DNA from: Sitta carolinensis
Lineage: Eukaryota > Chordata > Aves > Passeriformes > Sittidae
Direction: 5' to 3'
DNA: 64,000 nt
Assembly: GCA_032173965.1 (NCBI GenBank)
Contig: CM063283.1
Location: 17,340,501 to 17,404,500, forward strand
The notes under the pieces were generated by a model. It made no database searches, had not been told where the DNA came from, and saw nothing but the letters and a program-made list of their open reading frames with translations. The position numbers and the translations under genes were made by a program. Below, one piece after another: positions 48,901 to 62,500 of this stretch. Position 1 is the first letter of the stretch, and each line of letters begins with the position of its first letter.

Positions 48901-50621
48901 GCACCACTTACAAAATAAAAACTGTGAAAAACACAGTCACTCTGCTTCAGCTTCGGAGAGAATCTCTGCAAACCCTCCTGATTTTGACCCCACTGATAAA
49001 CGGACTGAGGCCACAGACAGACTTCAAACTTTGCATCATGGCCTGAAAATCCCTCAGTTCTTCAGTATGTCAAGCTATGTACTCTACCCTCTGTGTCTGC
49101 TCTTCTTTCCTCTAAAGTAAGGGGCAATTCATAAGACGATCACATAAAATTATTTCCTTTCCCTTAAAGGTGGGCCATATCCTATTTTTACATACTTTTG
49201 TGTTTCCAAATCCTCTTTCCCCATTTTTATTTATTCAGGTCCCTTTAAGATTTGACCTCCATTTCAGAGACTTTTTTTGATACACACTTTTTGCTGATGC
49301 CCCTCAGTCAAATATAGGATTGGTATAATGAAAAATATTCTAATTCTTTATTACTCACATGTGACTTTTGCTGTTAAAAATGGATGCCCACAGCATGGTA
49401 AACTTCTTTTCCTCTGGATTGCTTCATCTTTTATTTTATTTTGCTCCCACTTTATGGGCATTTGTGTCCCAATTGTTGATATATTCACATATGTAATTAT
49501 GAAAGAAACCCATTAAAAAATCCAGGGAAATGCAAATTACAGCTAACATAGACATGAACATTTTCCTTTTGGCAAGATGTAGCAGAATGCACGTACGATT
49601 ATGATTAAACAACAGTGAAAGTTTTACTGGCATTATTTACTTCTTGAATGGCAAAACATCAATGGAATCCAGTTACCTGACTCTTAAGATTCTATTTATT
49701 TATCTGATTTTTTTCCCTCGTGACACACTGTCAATAGCATGCTAGCTGCTTGTTTTACATGAGAGACTGGAAGCTGGCAGACAGAGCAAGCAAAAATACC
49801 ACCTGTTTCTCTTTTAGGGATCTCCAAGCACTGGTAAGCATCTCTACCAGCATGCTTTTAAAGAAAGAGCTGGACTTGGACCCTACAAGAACTGAAGCAT
49901 GCATTTAAGCTTGGCAACTGGAAAGTCACAGAACAAGCCATGTGCAGTCTCTGAGAGATTTGGGCTGAAAAGCGGAGAAGATACACAGTACTTGAAGTGC
50001 AAAGTTTACAATAACTGGAATTTATGAACCAGAACACAAAAAAAAGTAATTTCTTCTACAGGTATCTGTAAAAATATCATGTATCTTTTAATGCAGATGT
50101 AATGGCTTTTAGAAGTTTGCAAGAGTAAAAATTATTAAAACCAGACAACAAGATTTTACAAGTTACTTCTCAGCTTAAGGATGACAAAAATGAAGTGACA
50201 GGCACTAGGGATAAAGTAGGACTATTTCAACAAGACAAGACAAAGGTATGGACAGTTTTCCCTAAAATAAGCCACATATGCTTTATAATGTCACTAGAGG
50301 ATACCTGTCAAGGCTGACATTCATGATCCATTGACAGCAAGATACCTTCAGGGTAACATTCTACATCTACTTTTAGTGCATTTACAGATCAAATACTACA
50401 GAAATATTACATCAATACAACAAATTTAAGAATTTTCTTGTGCATGTGTGTGTGTGCTGGCTGTCTTTCTGGTCCAAGAAAACACTTATTGAAGAATCAG
50501 TCTTCTTGGATGTCTTATAAATATGTACAGCTAATAGAATTTTAGAGGGAAAAAAATATTATTTAAGAGAAGAGGTGGAAGGAAAGCAGGGGAGATATTG
50601 CTTAGCTTTTTACTGCCTATG

Positions 50622-50694
50622 TTTCTATTTCAAATACATAACTGTTTTCTTATTTCAAATATGTAACTGTTTTCTATTTCAAATATGTAACTGT
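50622..50694. repeat. Short tandem repeat, three ~24-bp units
   Basis: Three consecutive near-identical units (24, 25 and 24 bp) of the form tttctatttcaaatatgtaa plus ctgt; the first has acata for atgta and the second has one extra T. Confidence 0.9.
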
Positions 50695-53600
50695 TCACAA
50701 GTCTTCATTTTTAAAGTGTTCATTAACAAGCATTTGATTACGTTTGATAATGTTTTGTTTTTTTCCGCTATCTTCCTCTGTTATTTATAAAACCTTACAT
50801 ATAGAGGTGACCAACTTTAGCTGTACTAATTTTGGGATTATCTCATCCCAGTGTTGATATCCCACTGAGACTGCTGCTTGTGCTAAAAAAGCTACACTCA
50901 ATAAACTACATCCACAAGCACCAAAATCCTTATAAAGGTCTTCAAAAGCAGCCAAGTGCTCTAAGGCACATGTTGTAATAAGGTTAGAAAGAAATGCAAG
51001 ACCTGCAAAAGCACTACCCCAAAGACAAGGATTGTGACTCCCTGTTGGAAGAGTCTCCACAGAACAACATCTGAGCTTCAGCAACTCTCATTTCCATGAG
51101 GACACTGGAAATGAATTTCAGATTTCCTGTTACCTTAAGAAAACCCCCACATTTCCTCACATTTCCAGCTGGGCTGTTGGTTGACCCAAAGAAGATTAGT
51201 GGTACAAAGGAGCAAAGTCAGAAAGTCAGAGTTTCAAGTGGATTTTCCACGCTTTCTGCTCTGTTTTACACTAAGTTCTCTAGTACATGATAAAAAAATG
51301 CTAATAAGTCAAGAGAGGACTGAACTATGACACTAATAGCTGTTGTTTTGGGGACTACAAAGTCAGTTTTTTGAGCTATTTCAATAAAGAAGCAGGAGAC
51401 TGGGAAATGAGTTCATGTTCTCAGCAGTCTAGTGGACTGAAGAGGTATTTGAATTTTCACATGAAAGCAAAAGGAGATTGCTGGCTGTAAAATACACCTA
51501 CACAAATACAGAAAGAGGGGTTTTTTTTTGTAAAAATAAGTTTCTTTTAGCTCTGGAATAAATGAAGCAGAATATTTCTATAATGTATGACAAAAACTAG
51601 CTGGCACTAATTGCTGACCAGTCAGTGAATATACTCTTTATTGCTTCACAGCAGAAAGCCATTAATGAGCTTTCTAATTTTCAGAGATGTGATGGTTTAA
51701 TGGGGGACATGCTGAGACTCAACGGGGTCCTGTTTGCCAGTGGAGGTTTGGGAGACACTGTCACCACATGAAACACTTAGCAACACAGCTACAAGTGTTA
51801 GTTAATTTTTAATGATACACTCTTCCATCTTCAGAAATTATTTTAAACTGTTCCTTATTCTCAAAATCAGGTATCAGTTGCTTGCTTTCTTTGTTCTTTA
51901 ATACATAAAATTAAACCCCAAGATCACTGAAAAATGTTAAAAGAATGTTTTCAAAATTTTGGGGTTTTAAGTATCCCTTCATACCTGCCAAAGAGGAAGA
52001 AAAGCAACATATAACACAAGTCAACAGAGTTTAAACTTCAACTCTGCTTTCTCTTTTCATTCAGACATGCAAAAGAAGAAATATTTTCTTTGGCATTCTT
52101 TTAATGCAAAGAAATCAACTCACCTTTGTCTAGTATGAAAAACACTCACTGTAACACCTTTTGCCCCTGTGAAGTGGCTCACTGGTGCAGATGAAGGGAA
52201 AGAATTGATGGAAGAGCTTGCCTTGCAGAAAAATGTCTGGGGCTGCAAGTCACTAACATCTTAACTCAAACAGAAGCATATTAACAGGAGCCCAGAGTGA
52301 CTTAGGTAAAAGCAGCTGTCTGAAGACTCAAGTCTTAACTGTAACAAGACTTTTTGTCATCTTGAATTTAACTTACAGTAGGACATTTGCTATTGTAGGA
52401 CTCATTTCAGACTTCAGCAGCTGCAGAGGCAGAAATACAAAAACCAGAAACCCGTAAGTCACAGGCTACAGCTATACTTACTTCACCCAGCAAGACTCCA
52501 GTGCAACTCTGTTAGCCAAAATTTCTGGGTCATTAAGCGCAGAAGACAAGCATTTGTAAGGGTGACATCCACCTTTCTGGACACCAGGTGCAAACAACCC
52601 CACATGCCCAAAAGACCACCAGCAGGTCTGCCTACAACCCTCTGCATCTGCTGGAATAATGCACCTGGATTATTAGCCTAGCAACTTCCTCTGCCTGGAG
52701 CTCCTGGAGAGAAGGCAGGGGTTCTCTCACTGCATGCTCTGTGCAGCACTAACACAAAGCAACCACAAACCGGGGAGCAGGGCAAAGCCTCCTGAACCTG
52801 TAGGTGAGGTCACTCACCCAGGGGAGTGACACACTGGGACACCTGCACTACCAAACCTGGCTCTGCTCCTAGGTGAAGGAGATAAAACCTTCCACAGAAC
52901 TTGGAAATTCTGGCAATCCTTTTGTTCCAAAGCAGCATTTCTATTTGTTTTTACATTTGCTGCCACAACAGGAGAAAGCACCAAGAAACCTGGAAAGGTG
53001 AGCAGAATAAATGCCTGAAGTTCAAAACACAGAGGGAGCAGAGCCCAATCTACTTTGTAATACTTCCTCCCACAGGGGGAGATAATAACAACAACTGCTT
53101 CAAAGCCCTCTACTGACACCAGAGTAATTTATCAGCAGAGCACTTTTCCTCCAGGAACACAGAATAGACTGTAAAATGCAACCACCTCTCAGACAAGAGA
53201 TGAGTGCTTGTCTGCAGAGCATCACAGACCACAGCAACAGAACAATCCAAAAAACCACAGACTTTCAGCAAGTTAGAGCTGAGAGAGCACACCACAAAAA
53301 ATTTGTTTTGTGCTCCTGCATGGGGAACAGCATTTCTAGAAGGACAGCTGTCATTTCTGCATTTTCTATTATTTCAATGTTGCAAAATGAAAATCTTTGT
53401 GATTTGTCAACTGGATCACCAGTTCTAGCTCCCTAGATTTTGCAAGTCACTAGATACTTAATCTCAGCATAAAGGGTTTTTAGAGCCAGTGAGCTCACAG
53501 GTAAGATGGCCACAGAAAAAACCTAATGAATTTCAGTGCATGGACACACTCATCAGATCATTCCTAGGAGGGCATCTGCATTTCAGCAACAGCTTTCTCA

Positions 53601-54784
53601 TTGAAGGGTCTATCAGGTAAGAAATCTAAGTAAAATTGCAATTTTATGTGAACAAGAACTATGGCCCGGTGTTCTGCTCACAGCCTTCAGAGGATGAGAC
53701 CTTATTAAAGAAAGAAAAAAAAAGTAAAAATGTACATGTTCTAGACTTGCCACTCCCAAAGCTCCGCTTTTATCTGTGATTAGCAGGCATACAAATTGCT
53801 GTAGGGTGCAGTCATGGCAGAAACACAGCCAAGTGCTTTTGTGCAGCGCAGAGCAGCACAAAGAAGAGACGTTCCTGGAGCAGACATCGCAGGGGGAGCA
53901 CAGCTGAATGGTAAAATTGTTCAGCTCTCCTTTTCACCTCTTGTTGATTGTGTCCCAGTATCTTCTGCAAAACTAGGACAGTGCAGCTGTGTCCATCACT
54001 ACTGTAACTCATTCTAAGGTTTACCATGTGGGTAACAGAGCTTTCATAATAAAATTCACTCATAATTACCACCAGTGTCAGGAGAACCATATACAGCTGT
54101 ATGAGCAAATGAAAGAATTGCTCCCTTAATACATATTTAATAGGCCATAAAATATCCCTGCACAACCCCATATTATACTTTGTCTACTTCTGCTCTCTTC
54201 AATTCAAGTGCAATTGGCTAAGGCAGTTGTCTAAACATTCCATCGTACGGCTACTAACCCCTACTCCTATGGAAGAATAATCAAATTAATGGCTACAAAA
54301 AATATTTACTCAGCTTTGTGCACCTTCAATATAAAGCCCATAAATCATGGTAACGTAACTCTTATGCATCTCAGAAACAACCATAAAGAGGCTACACAAG
54401 AATTTCACATAATAGGGGCTTGTGCCATGTTCACTAATAGAAATACTGCAAGACTGACTTGATAATAAATTCCGGGCTACTAAAATATTTTCTTCAGAAT
54501 CAAATTGTCACAATCGCCTTCCATCTTCTTCCCCTACCAAGAGGGCAAGCATGTAAAGCCAAAAACGACAAGTGAACCCTTGTGAGCTTGTTTCCTGTAT
54601 GAACCCCCCACACACCCAACTCTCAGTTTATTTCCAAACTGTTGACCATATTAAAGCAGCAGCATTTTGCCAAAATACACTGAATCTCATATTAGGCATA
54701 ACCCAAGCAGATAAACGGAATACCAAGGAAGAGCAGAATTTTGCTAAAACAAATGGCTACAAATCTCTTCTCACAAACTACAAG

Positions 54785-55001
54785 AGGAAATGGCCTCAGG
54801 TTTAGATTGGATATAAGGAGAAACTTCCCCACCAAAAGGGCTGTCAGGCACTGGAGCAGGCTGCTCAGGGATCTGGTTAAGTCACCATCCCAGGAGGTCT
54901 TTTAAAAGACATGTAGATGTGGCATTTCAGGACATGGCTTAGTGGTGGACTTGAATGATCCTCAAGGTCTTTTCCTACCTAAATAATTCTGTGATTCTGT
55001 T
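54785..55001 (+). repeat. CR1-type LINE 3' end
   Basis: In plus orientation it contains ggatataaggagaaacttcc, a cactggagcaggctgctcag segment, a diverged caccatcccaggaggtc and the tail ttctgtgattctgt. This is the standard layout of a CR1 3' region. It lies upstream of the BBX start-codon exon. Confidence 0.88.
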
Positions 55002-58000
55002 AAAAGCAGGTGGAAAGCAAGCTAATTTGCACCCATTTATCAGTTATATTTGTATTTATCATCTTGTTAAAGGCAGCATTTTAAGACTCAGGAATGAGCT
55101 TTTAATTCAGACTAGATTCCTTAATGCAGTGGTTTAGTCTGATCACAGAAAGAGATACTAAAGCTAAAGGAACTTTAATTCTGGTTTTGGAAGTATCACT
55201 ATCTGAGAACTACGTGGATCCACATATAAACCTTTTGGTTCTATGAACATTTTTCAGAATTATTTCAGAAGCAGATGTATTACCTTAATACACAATTTTC
55301 AAGTGCCATCTAGTGGTTATTTTCTTTCTATTTAAATTTAAAAAAACCCCACAACATTTTTCTTTTCCTTATCTTAAAATTTTTTAAAAATTTTGTTATT
55401 TCTATCACTTCCTGATATTTTATGATGTGATTTTTGACTGTGCAATGGCAAATAGATGCTTGAATTAAGCCTGAGTTTGAGCATTCTGATGAACTGAATT
55501 TGGGCCAGAAAACAGCTGATTTCAGAACTGAAGAACTGAAAGAAAAAGGGGATAAAACCCCTCAATCTTATCCATGGAAACAAGGCACAAATGCCAGTTC
55601 ATTATATAGAGCTTTTTCAGTACAACTTAATGACTTCTTATCATGAGAAAATTCTGATTTATTAGAAGCCTGTAAATAACTAGGATGCCAACTAAACGCT
55701 CAAAAAAATCCTGGAGAAAAAAAGCACGTTCTAAGCATTCCTCACACTGGATAAAGCTAAAAATCCACAGTGCCGTGTCAAAAGGTTTTTGGTTTACACT
55801 CAACCCAACCTGTGATATTACACAGGCCCAGAACTTCAAATACTCAGAAAAGTTTGGCCACTTAACTTATTAGTCTCATAATTAGAACAATTACTTCATG
55901 TCTTCTGTGTTTTATCTTAAATATCCTCTTATTCTCCAAGTGTAAGGAAATGGGCTCACCAGGTATCCCAAGAAATGGCTAAATGTGCACATGCACTAGT
56001 GTGCCCAGGATAGCATCAAACCTGCATTGCGCACCATGCAGACAACCTGTGTGAAACATGCAAAGCATATCAAATCCTGAACTTAACATGTATGGAAAGA
56101 CATGTTATGTGCTTCCATTCCACCTGGAAATTTAGGGAAGACTGTGTCAGGCAGCCAACCAATCAAGGAAAGTATCTGGGCTTCTTCAACATGAACCTCT
56201 GAGAGCCTAAAAGTAAGATGGTTCTATTTCTGTAATACACTTTTGCAGAGCTACAGTAACATACAAATAATTTTGTGTCCACCTCTGGCTATAGAAAAAG
56301 TATTAGAACTCAGAGTCTCAGATGGCACCAAAGTTAAAAACATACCATTAACCAAACATCATCTTTATTATTCTACTGAAAGACTTGTTAGCTGTGGCAG
56401 AAACAAATTCTCTGGGGAAAAAAAATGCTTAGATCTTAGTAATTCTCTCTTGAATTCAAAGCACTTTAATAAAAGGTGAGAACATAGCTATCTTCCTAAC
56501 TTTTCCAGTTTGGAAAGAGTCTAACAGATGAAAAATCTTAGACGAAAGTTCAGAAACAAATTTATGGTCAAACTGGGAAGGGAGCTTTTAACTCTGATCC
56601 CAGTCCCTGCTCCCTTCTGCTGTCTCTCCTTTCCAGAAAATGAAAAAACAGAAAAGAAAAATTTCGTATTCAGCAATCTTTTTGTGTGCTTGTTCCACGG
56701 GTAATCACAGAGACATTACACATACCAGCAAGGCACACTTTGGATGCAGCTCCAGGCTGGTGTCCCAGAGCTGTGGAGCTCAGAGGATGCAGTGGGGGTG
56801 ACAGGCACTGACAGGGCCACACTGATGCCCCTGCACCCCACAGCCCCTGCTCAGCCCTCGGGAAGCAGCACGGCCCCGCCAAGCCAGCGGCGTCATCCCA
56901 TCACAGCATCAACAGCAAGGAGCTCGCTGAGCAACCCATCCACAATGCACTCCAACGGACAGCCCTGGGAGCTCTGCTCTCCTGTCTCACACTCCTCATG
57001 TATACAACCCCTTACACACCACTGAACCTGCCTGATCCAGGGCTTATCTGACATCCGCAGTGTAATTATCCACCTGCAGGTCCTGGAAAATTTACCGCCA
57101 TAGTGCAACTACCCCACGGCAGTTGGATAATAAGCAACACAAAGATCTGGAGATGCAGGAAATCACAAAGCTGCCCGTGAATACAAGAACAGATCATACC
57201 TACACAATGCCTGCAAGAGTAAAAAAAAATTACTTAACACACAGATAAAAGGAAAGGAATAAACAGTGCTACTTAAAAAGCCCTAAGAAGGTAAAATGCT
57301 ATCTTATTCCATGTATAACCTAAATAAATCAGGTTCAGCTATTTAGCACATTAAACTCCCCTTTAAACACCTATCAAAATAATCAAAATAATTTAAAGTT
57401 CCATAGTTCCATTATCCCATTGCCTAAATTGTTGCTCTCAGCTAATTCAATTAATCCATTAAAAAGGCATGGAAATGTTGGCCTACACTGCTTCAAGTTA
57501 TTTCCAGGATGAGAGTATTTTGTGTATTCCTTCAGGTGTGTCCCCTCTATGAGCCCATGTGTTAAAATGATACAAGCCAAGTTAGCAAAGCAGCTCCCCC
57601 AGGATGCCACGCAACACCAGTAAGTCTACTGCTCTTCTTGCAGGTGAAATGTGAGCTAAAATTCAGCATGGAGATTTTACAGTACTTCACTTGATGGAAA
57701 AGGTCTGAAGATCAAACCCACACAGCCTATACAATTTTAAAAAAGTAATTTTACCTTCATACCACAATTTAAAAAACTGCTTTAATTGAGAGGTACACAT
57801 AAACAAGTATGAGCTAGAAAGCCCTGTATAATGGCAAACAACATGTAAGCGTGGAACTGAGTAGGCCCATATTTCACTAACGGCAATTCACTGCAGCATT
57901 GTGGCCACATTCTCATGAAGCTCTGTGGATGTTAAGTATGAATGATTGCAAATTCCTGGAAGAAAACAAGCTACCAAGAAAATATGTTCTTTGCCAGGGA

Positions 58001-58445
58001 GGTAGCTTGATGCTAGAAGACATTTCAGAGATTTTTCCCTCACAATCTCTCTCTCAAATAAGCTTTGAACTAAACTATCAAAAGTAAGCAGCGCTGTAGA
58101 CAATGATCCCATTCTCAAGCCATATGCATGCTCATATGCAAAAATGCATCACCACCTCGAGTTCTGCTGAGCATAACAGTCTCTTTTAAGGAGAAAGAGA
58201 CTTGGCTTATTTTTAATTCATGGAAAGACAATCACAGGATTCAGCAACGTCCACTTCAAAAGACCTAAAGCTAGAAGTGTGACATGAGCTGCAAGTGAAA
58301 GATTTAGGGTAAAAAAAACCCTTTTGCATTGTTCCTCTTAAAATGGCACAATATAGTTAATTATTTTCATGCACTAACAAACCATTATTTCAAGAAAAGG
58401 GCAATATTAAATACTAAATTCAGCAGCTAGGGGTCTCTACTCCTG

Positions 58446-59570
58446 CTTAAGGCAGACACAGCTTCAAAGATGAACCACACTGCTCAGTACCCCACCCAGG
58501 GATAGAGAATTCACCACCTCTTTCATCACCCTCACAATGGAGAATATTTTTCCTTATGCTCAATCCAAATTTCTCCACCTGAAACTTCTGACAATCATGT
58601 CATGCCTGTCCTTTCACTATGCATCTCTACAAGGAGTCTAAGTCCCTCTTCATCATAATAACCCTACAGATAGTTGGAGTCAGCTGGAGGGAGCATCCCT
58701 GCAGCCTCCTCAGGTGAAACACAAGGTGCTCTCCCAGCCTTTCCTGGTATGTCATGTGCTCTGATCCAACCACCTGAGCAGTCCTCAACTGTGCACCCTA
58801 CAGTCCCTCTGTACGGGTATTCAGTCTCAGGAGCTCAGAGAAGGAAAATCCTTCTCTTAATCTGCTGTCTACACTCCTGCCCACACAGCCCAGAATACAT
58901 GTTCTGGGCTTTTGCGTCTACAGGGTCTTGCTGCTGAATTCTAGTCAACTTCCTGCTCATTAGGATCACCAGGTCTTCTCTGCAAAGCTGTTTTCTGCCT
59001 TTCTTTTTGTTAAGATTCTTGGGTTCCTGCTAGTTCATGTCAACTTTCTCAAGTTCCTCTGAACGGCAGCTCCTGTAATCCACTACTTCCACCAATTCAG
59101 TGTCACCTGTGATTTGCTGAGGGTGCACTCCAACCCGCCATTTGTATCATCAATGAAAATATTCAACACTGGCACCAGTATCAGCCCCCGAGGAACACCG
59201 CCAATAACTCTCTCTGCCAGTTCTGTGTTGGCTCAGCCCATTTTCACACACTGCAGTCTATCCAATAATCCATCTAGAGGGAATTCAGTTTGGCTCCAGG
59301 GATGCTAATGAAAGTGTCAAAAAACTTGGTACCATCAAAGTACAACAAGGTTCTCTGCTCTCCCTTTGCCAACAGTTTTTCCTCTCCATCACTTCTTCAC
59401 GCTCAGGAAAAATTTTCCTATGGTAAATTCATGTTTGGCTGTTTCCTGTCCTCTTCTTATTCTTTATGTGCCTAGAAATGACTTCCAGGAGACCAGTGCT
59501 TGCAGTCCTCTCAGTGACCAAGCTGAGTCAGTCAGCCTGCTGCTTCCCAGATGTTTCCTAGTGCTTTAGA
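58446..59570 (-). repeat. Older, longer CR1-type LINE fragment (antisense to plus)
   Basis: On the plus strand this shows the reverse complement of internal CR1 sequence: ggatcaccaggtcttctctg, gctgagggtgcactccaac, a tcaatgaaaatattcaacac segment and cccgaggaacaccgcc, in CR1-like order. It is diverged and has no long open frame, so it is a dead copy. Both limits are approximate. Confidence 0.7.
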
Positions 59571-62500
59571 GCACAATTAAACACCTCAGGGTCTGATTTC
59601 TTCTGCCTGCATGATCCGCAAGAATGATGACCCTGTTTCATTTGACTGGTGGTGACCTGAGATTATAACCATACTACTTGTGTGCCAGCAATTCCAAATG
59701 CAGAAGAGGTGGAAATACTGGTATCTGGAGCAGTACAGATAGTTTGCCTCCACCCTTCCTGTTTCTTTCAAAAAGCTACCCAATACTACAAGCCAAAGTT
59801 TGCAAACACCTCTGCCCCACTTCAAAAAAATTTAAAAATCCATGAAATCTAAACACGGCAAGGTGTTTCAATTGTGTTTGCAAATATGAGTCCAATTTTG
59901 TCCAAGCTTTCCTTTACATTCTTAATTTTTTTAAAGCTTGTTTTTCAATAGGGGCAAGAACAAGAAGTTACTGTGATTCTGAGGCAAGTTCTTAAAAAAC
60001 CTCAGCAAGGAAGAGAGCAAGAGGAAGGAAGCAAGTGAGCTTCCTCATCAAATAATGTGTAGCACCTTATGAACAAAATCTAAAATCCAGATGTTTGCCA
60101 TCCTGGGAAGTCTGCAGTGGACAGGTTATTCACAAGTCTGTTGTTCTAGCTCAAGGGTCTAAACATAAACAAGTCCTCCCAGAAGTCTAGGTCCCTGATG
60201 AGCTGGTAAGCAGCTGGACAAACAACTGCACATAGTTTGCTCACAAAAACTTTGCTCAGGAACAATGAAGATTCCAAAGGATGTCAATAAGCTTGGACAG
60301 GACTTTCTAATCTAATTTTAAAAATAACTTACTCTGTTTGCCACAGTCTGCAGTTTGGGAGAAAACAGTTGGAAGGCCTTTCCAATACTCTAGAACTGCT
60401 ACAGAATACATTAATTTGGGAGCAATCTCTGCAGTGCACTGGTCTTTCGCAAGCCTTAAATGGCTTGTGAGATTAAAGAATATCATTTGCAAGAGACTCA
60501 CTCAAGAATCAGACACTTGAAGTCATCTGAGACAGTTCCTGCTATGAACAGTCCAGGTTTATACTGAAACCTCTGCAGGAAGCAAAAAAAGATTTTTCCT
60601 TTTCTTTTGAAGAGATTTTAACTGAAGGGGGATTTTGGAACACAAAAAGCTCTCAAACATTGCTGGGGATCCTTGCTTATTAAAGGCTGGGACCTTAATG
60701 AAGCCCTCACAGAATGGGTGGATTTCATGCGTATGTGATTGTGAACACATACCCATCATTAAGCAGTAACTCAGAAAGACTGAGTGTCCTTTGTCTTCAT
60801 CTTCTGATGCCCATTCACAAAGCAATACTACTCACAATGCTGGACCTTTTTTGTCATTTAGTAAACAGATTTTAAAAAACCAAACTCCAAAAAGCTTTTT
60901 TAAATATGAGACAACAACCCACGACTCATTTAGGGTCTCATCACACTCAAAAAATTATCTCCATGTGTATCCAACATTTTCAAAAGACTGGGGAAACAGA
61001 TGGGCTTCTCCTGAATACTCTGGGTATCAATGATGGCAGGCTTCTGTACACAAGCAAATACTTATGCAGTAGTAGTTATGTGGTTTACAATTGCTTGTGC
61101 TCCTGAAATGAGTACATCCTACCACCTATGGTCATTATCTAAGACCCGAGTTCCTCTGCTGACATAAACTGCAAAGCTGTGGTGAAGGAAAGAAGCAGAC
61201 TTAACTGTGGATGTACCATGTTATTTGATCAAACCTACCTTCTTCATACTACTGTAAGAACTCAGAAGAGAAACTCCTTCAGTTCAGTGGGCTCTAAGGA
61301 CCTATTTTTCCATGATCAATACTAACACTGTCCTGTTGTCTTTCTGTTCGGGATGCTCATGAAGTTACAAGTTATACCGTAGACAGCTTAAAAATTTCCT
61401 CCAGATAGGAAATTTTTTCCTCTGGAACATGTAAAGTGGAAGATAAACTCACATGTCTGTGCTTCAACATCTTTTCTGTTTTCATTGCATCAGATTAAAT
61501 GACTCATCCCAGTCCACAACTAAAACTGAATTTGTGAAAACTGGTTCTTGGTAACTCTTTCTGATGTTGGCATTAAATACCTCGGCTTGCTTTATAACAC
61601 AGTTAAATTATGACAAGTCAAACGTTTGGCTAAAGCTTAGGAAGTGCAAATGAGTTCTCATCATTGTAAACATTCTCAGTACAAGGGCAAAGTGAACTCA
61701 CAGGAAAAAAGTACACCACTTCCACAGTCAATTATCTATCAATTCACACTTCCAGTGCACAGGCCCATCCCTGCAGGAGAAATCCAGAGACCAAACAGCA
61801 AAGGCAGATTCCCAAAACGTAAAGGCAAATTATTCAATATAAAACATTTACACACTGAATATTTTTTTGAAAATAAGGATGCCTCAGGACCACCCATGGC
61901 AGCAAAAGCAACTTCCAATACAACACAACCAGCAAGAGGAATGATTTAAGGAAAAAAAGCAAAAGAAAAAGAACTGTATGAAAACATTTGACGTAGGCAT
62001 TCTTAAGAAAAACTGAGGTCTGGAAAGAGAGCACTAACACATAAAACACAGGTTCTATCTGCTGCCAAGTCCCATGGTCTGTGATTCAGCTCTTTGAGCG
62101 CATATGAAAATGTCTGAGTGAATATGAAAAGTGTGGAAAACATTTACCTTTTCATTTGGGGTTTTGTTGTTGTCAGCTATTCTTTTTTAATCCTGCCTTA
62201 CACACCTCAAAAATAGTGAGTAAAACTGCAAACTGGAAGAGCTGTAGTAAAAAAAAAAAAATGTTGCCAAAAGTAGTGGATATTGGCCTGTATTGTTTCA
62301 TTAGATCTCCTTTTGGCAAGATTTTCTGGAGAACCACCAAGAAAGTACCAGAGACCCATAAAAATTGAAAGAAGAAGTTCTCTTAGTAAAATGGATTATT
62401 TAAACTTTGGGTTCTTATTTTGTTTATATTGTCACCTATTTAAAACTGACATTTCTTAACCAACAGTCAAAGAAGAAGTGGCTTCATAAAAAAAACTGCA

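Noticed and set aside
52484..52500. A good minus-strand donor-like GAAGTAAGTATAG upstream of the start codon
   Set aside because: A donor word alone cannot establish a 5' UTR exon; no supporting acceptor, conservation or transcript evidence can be seen.
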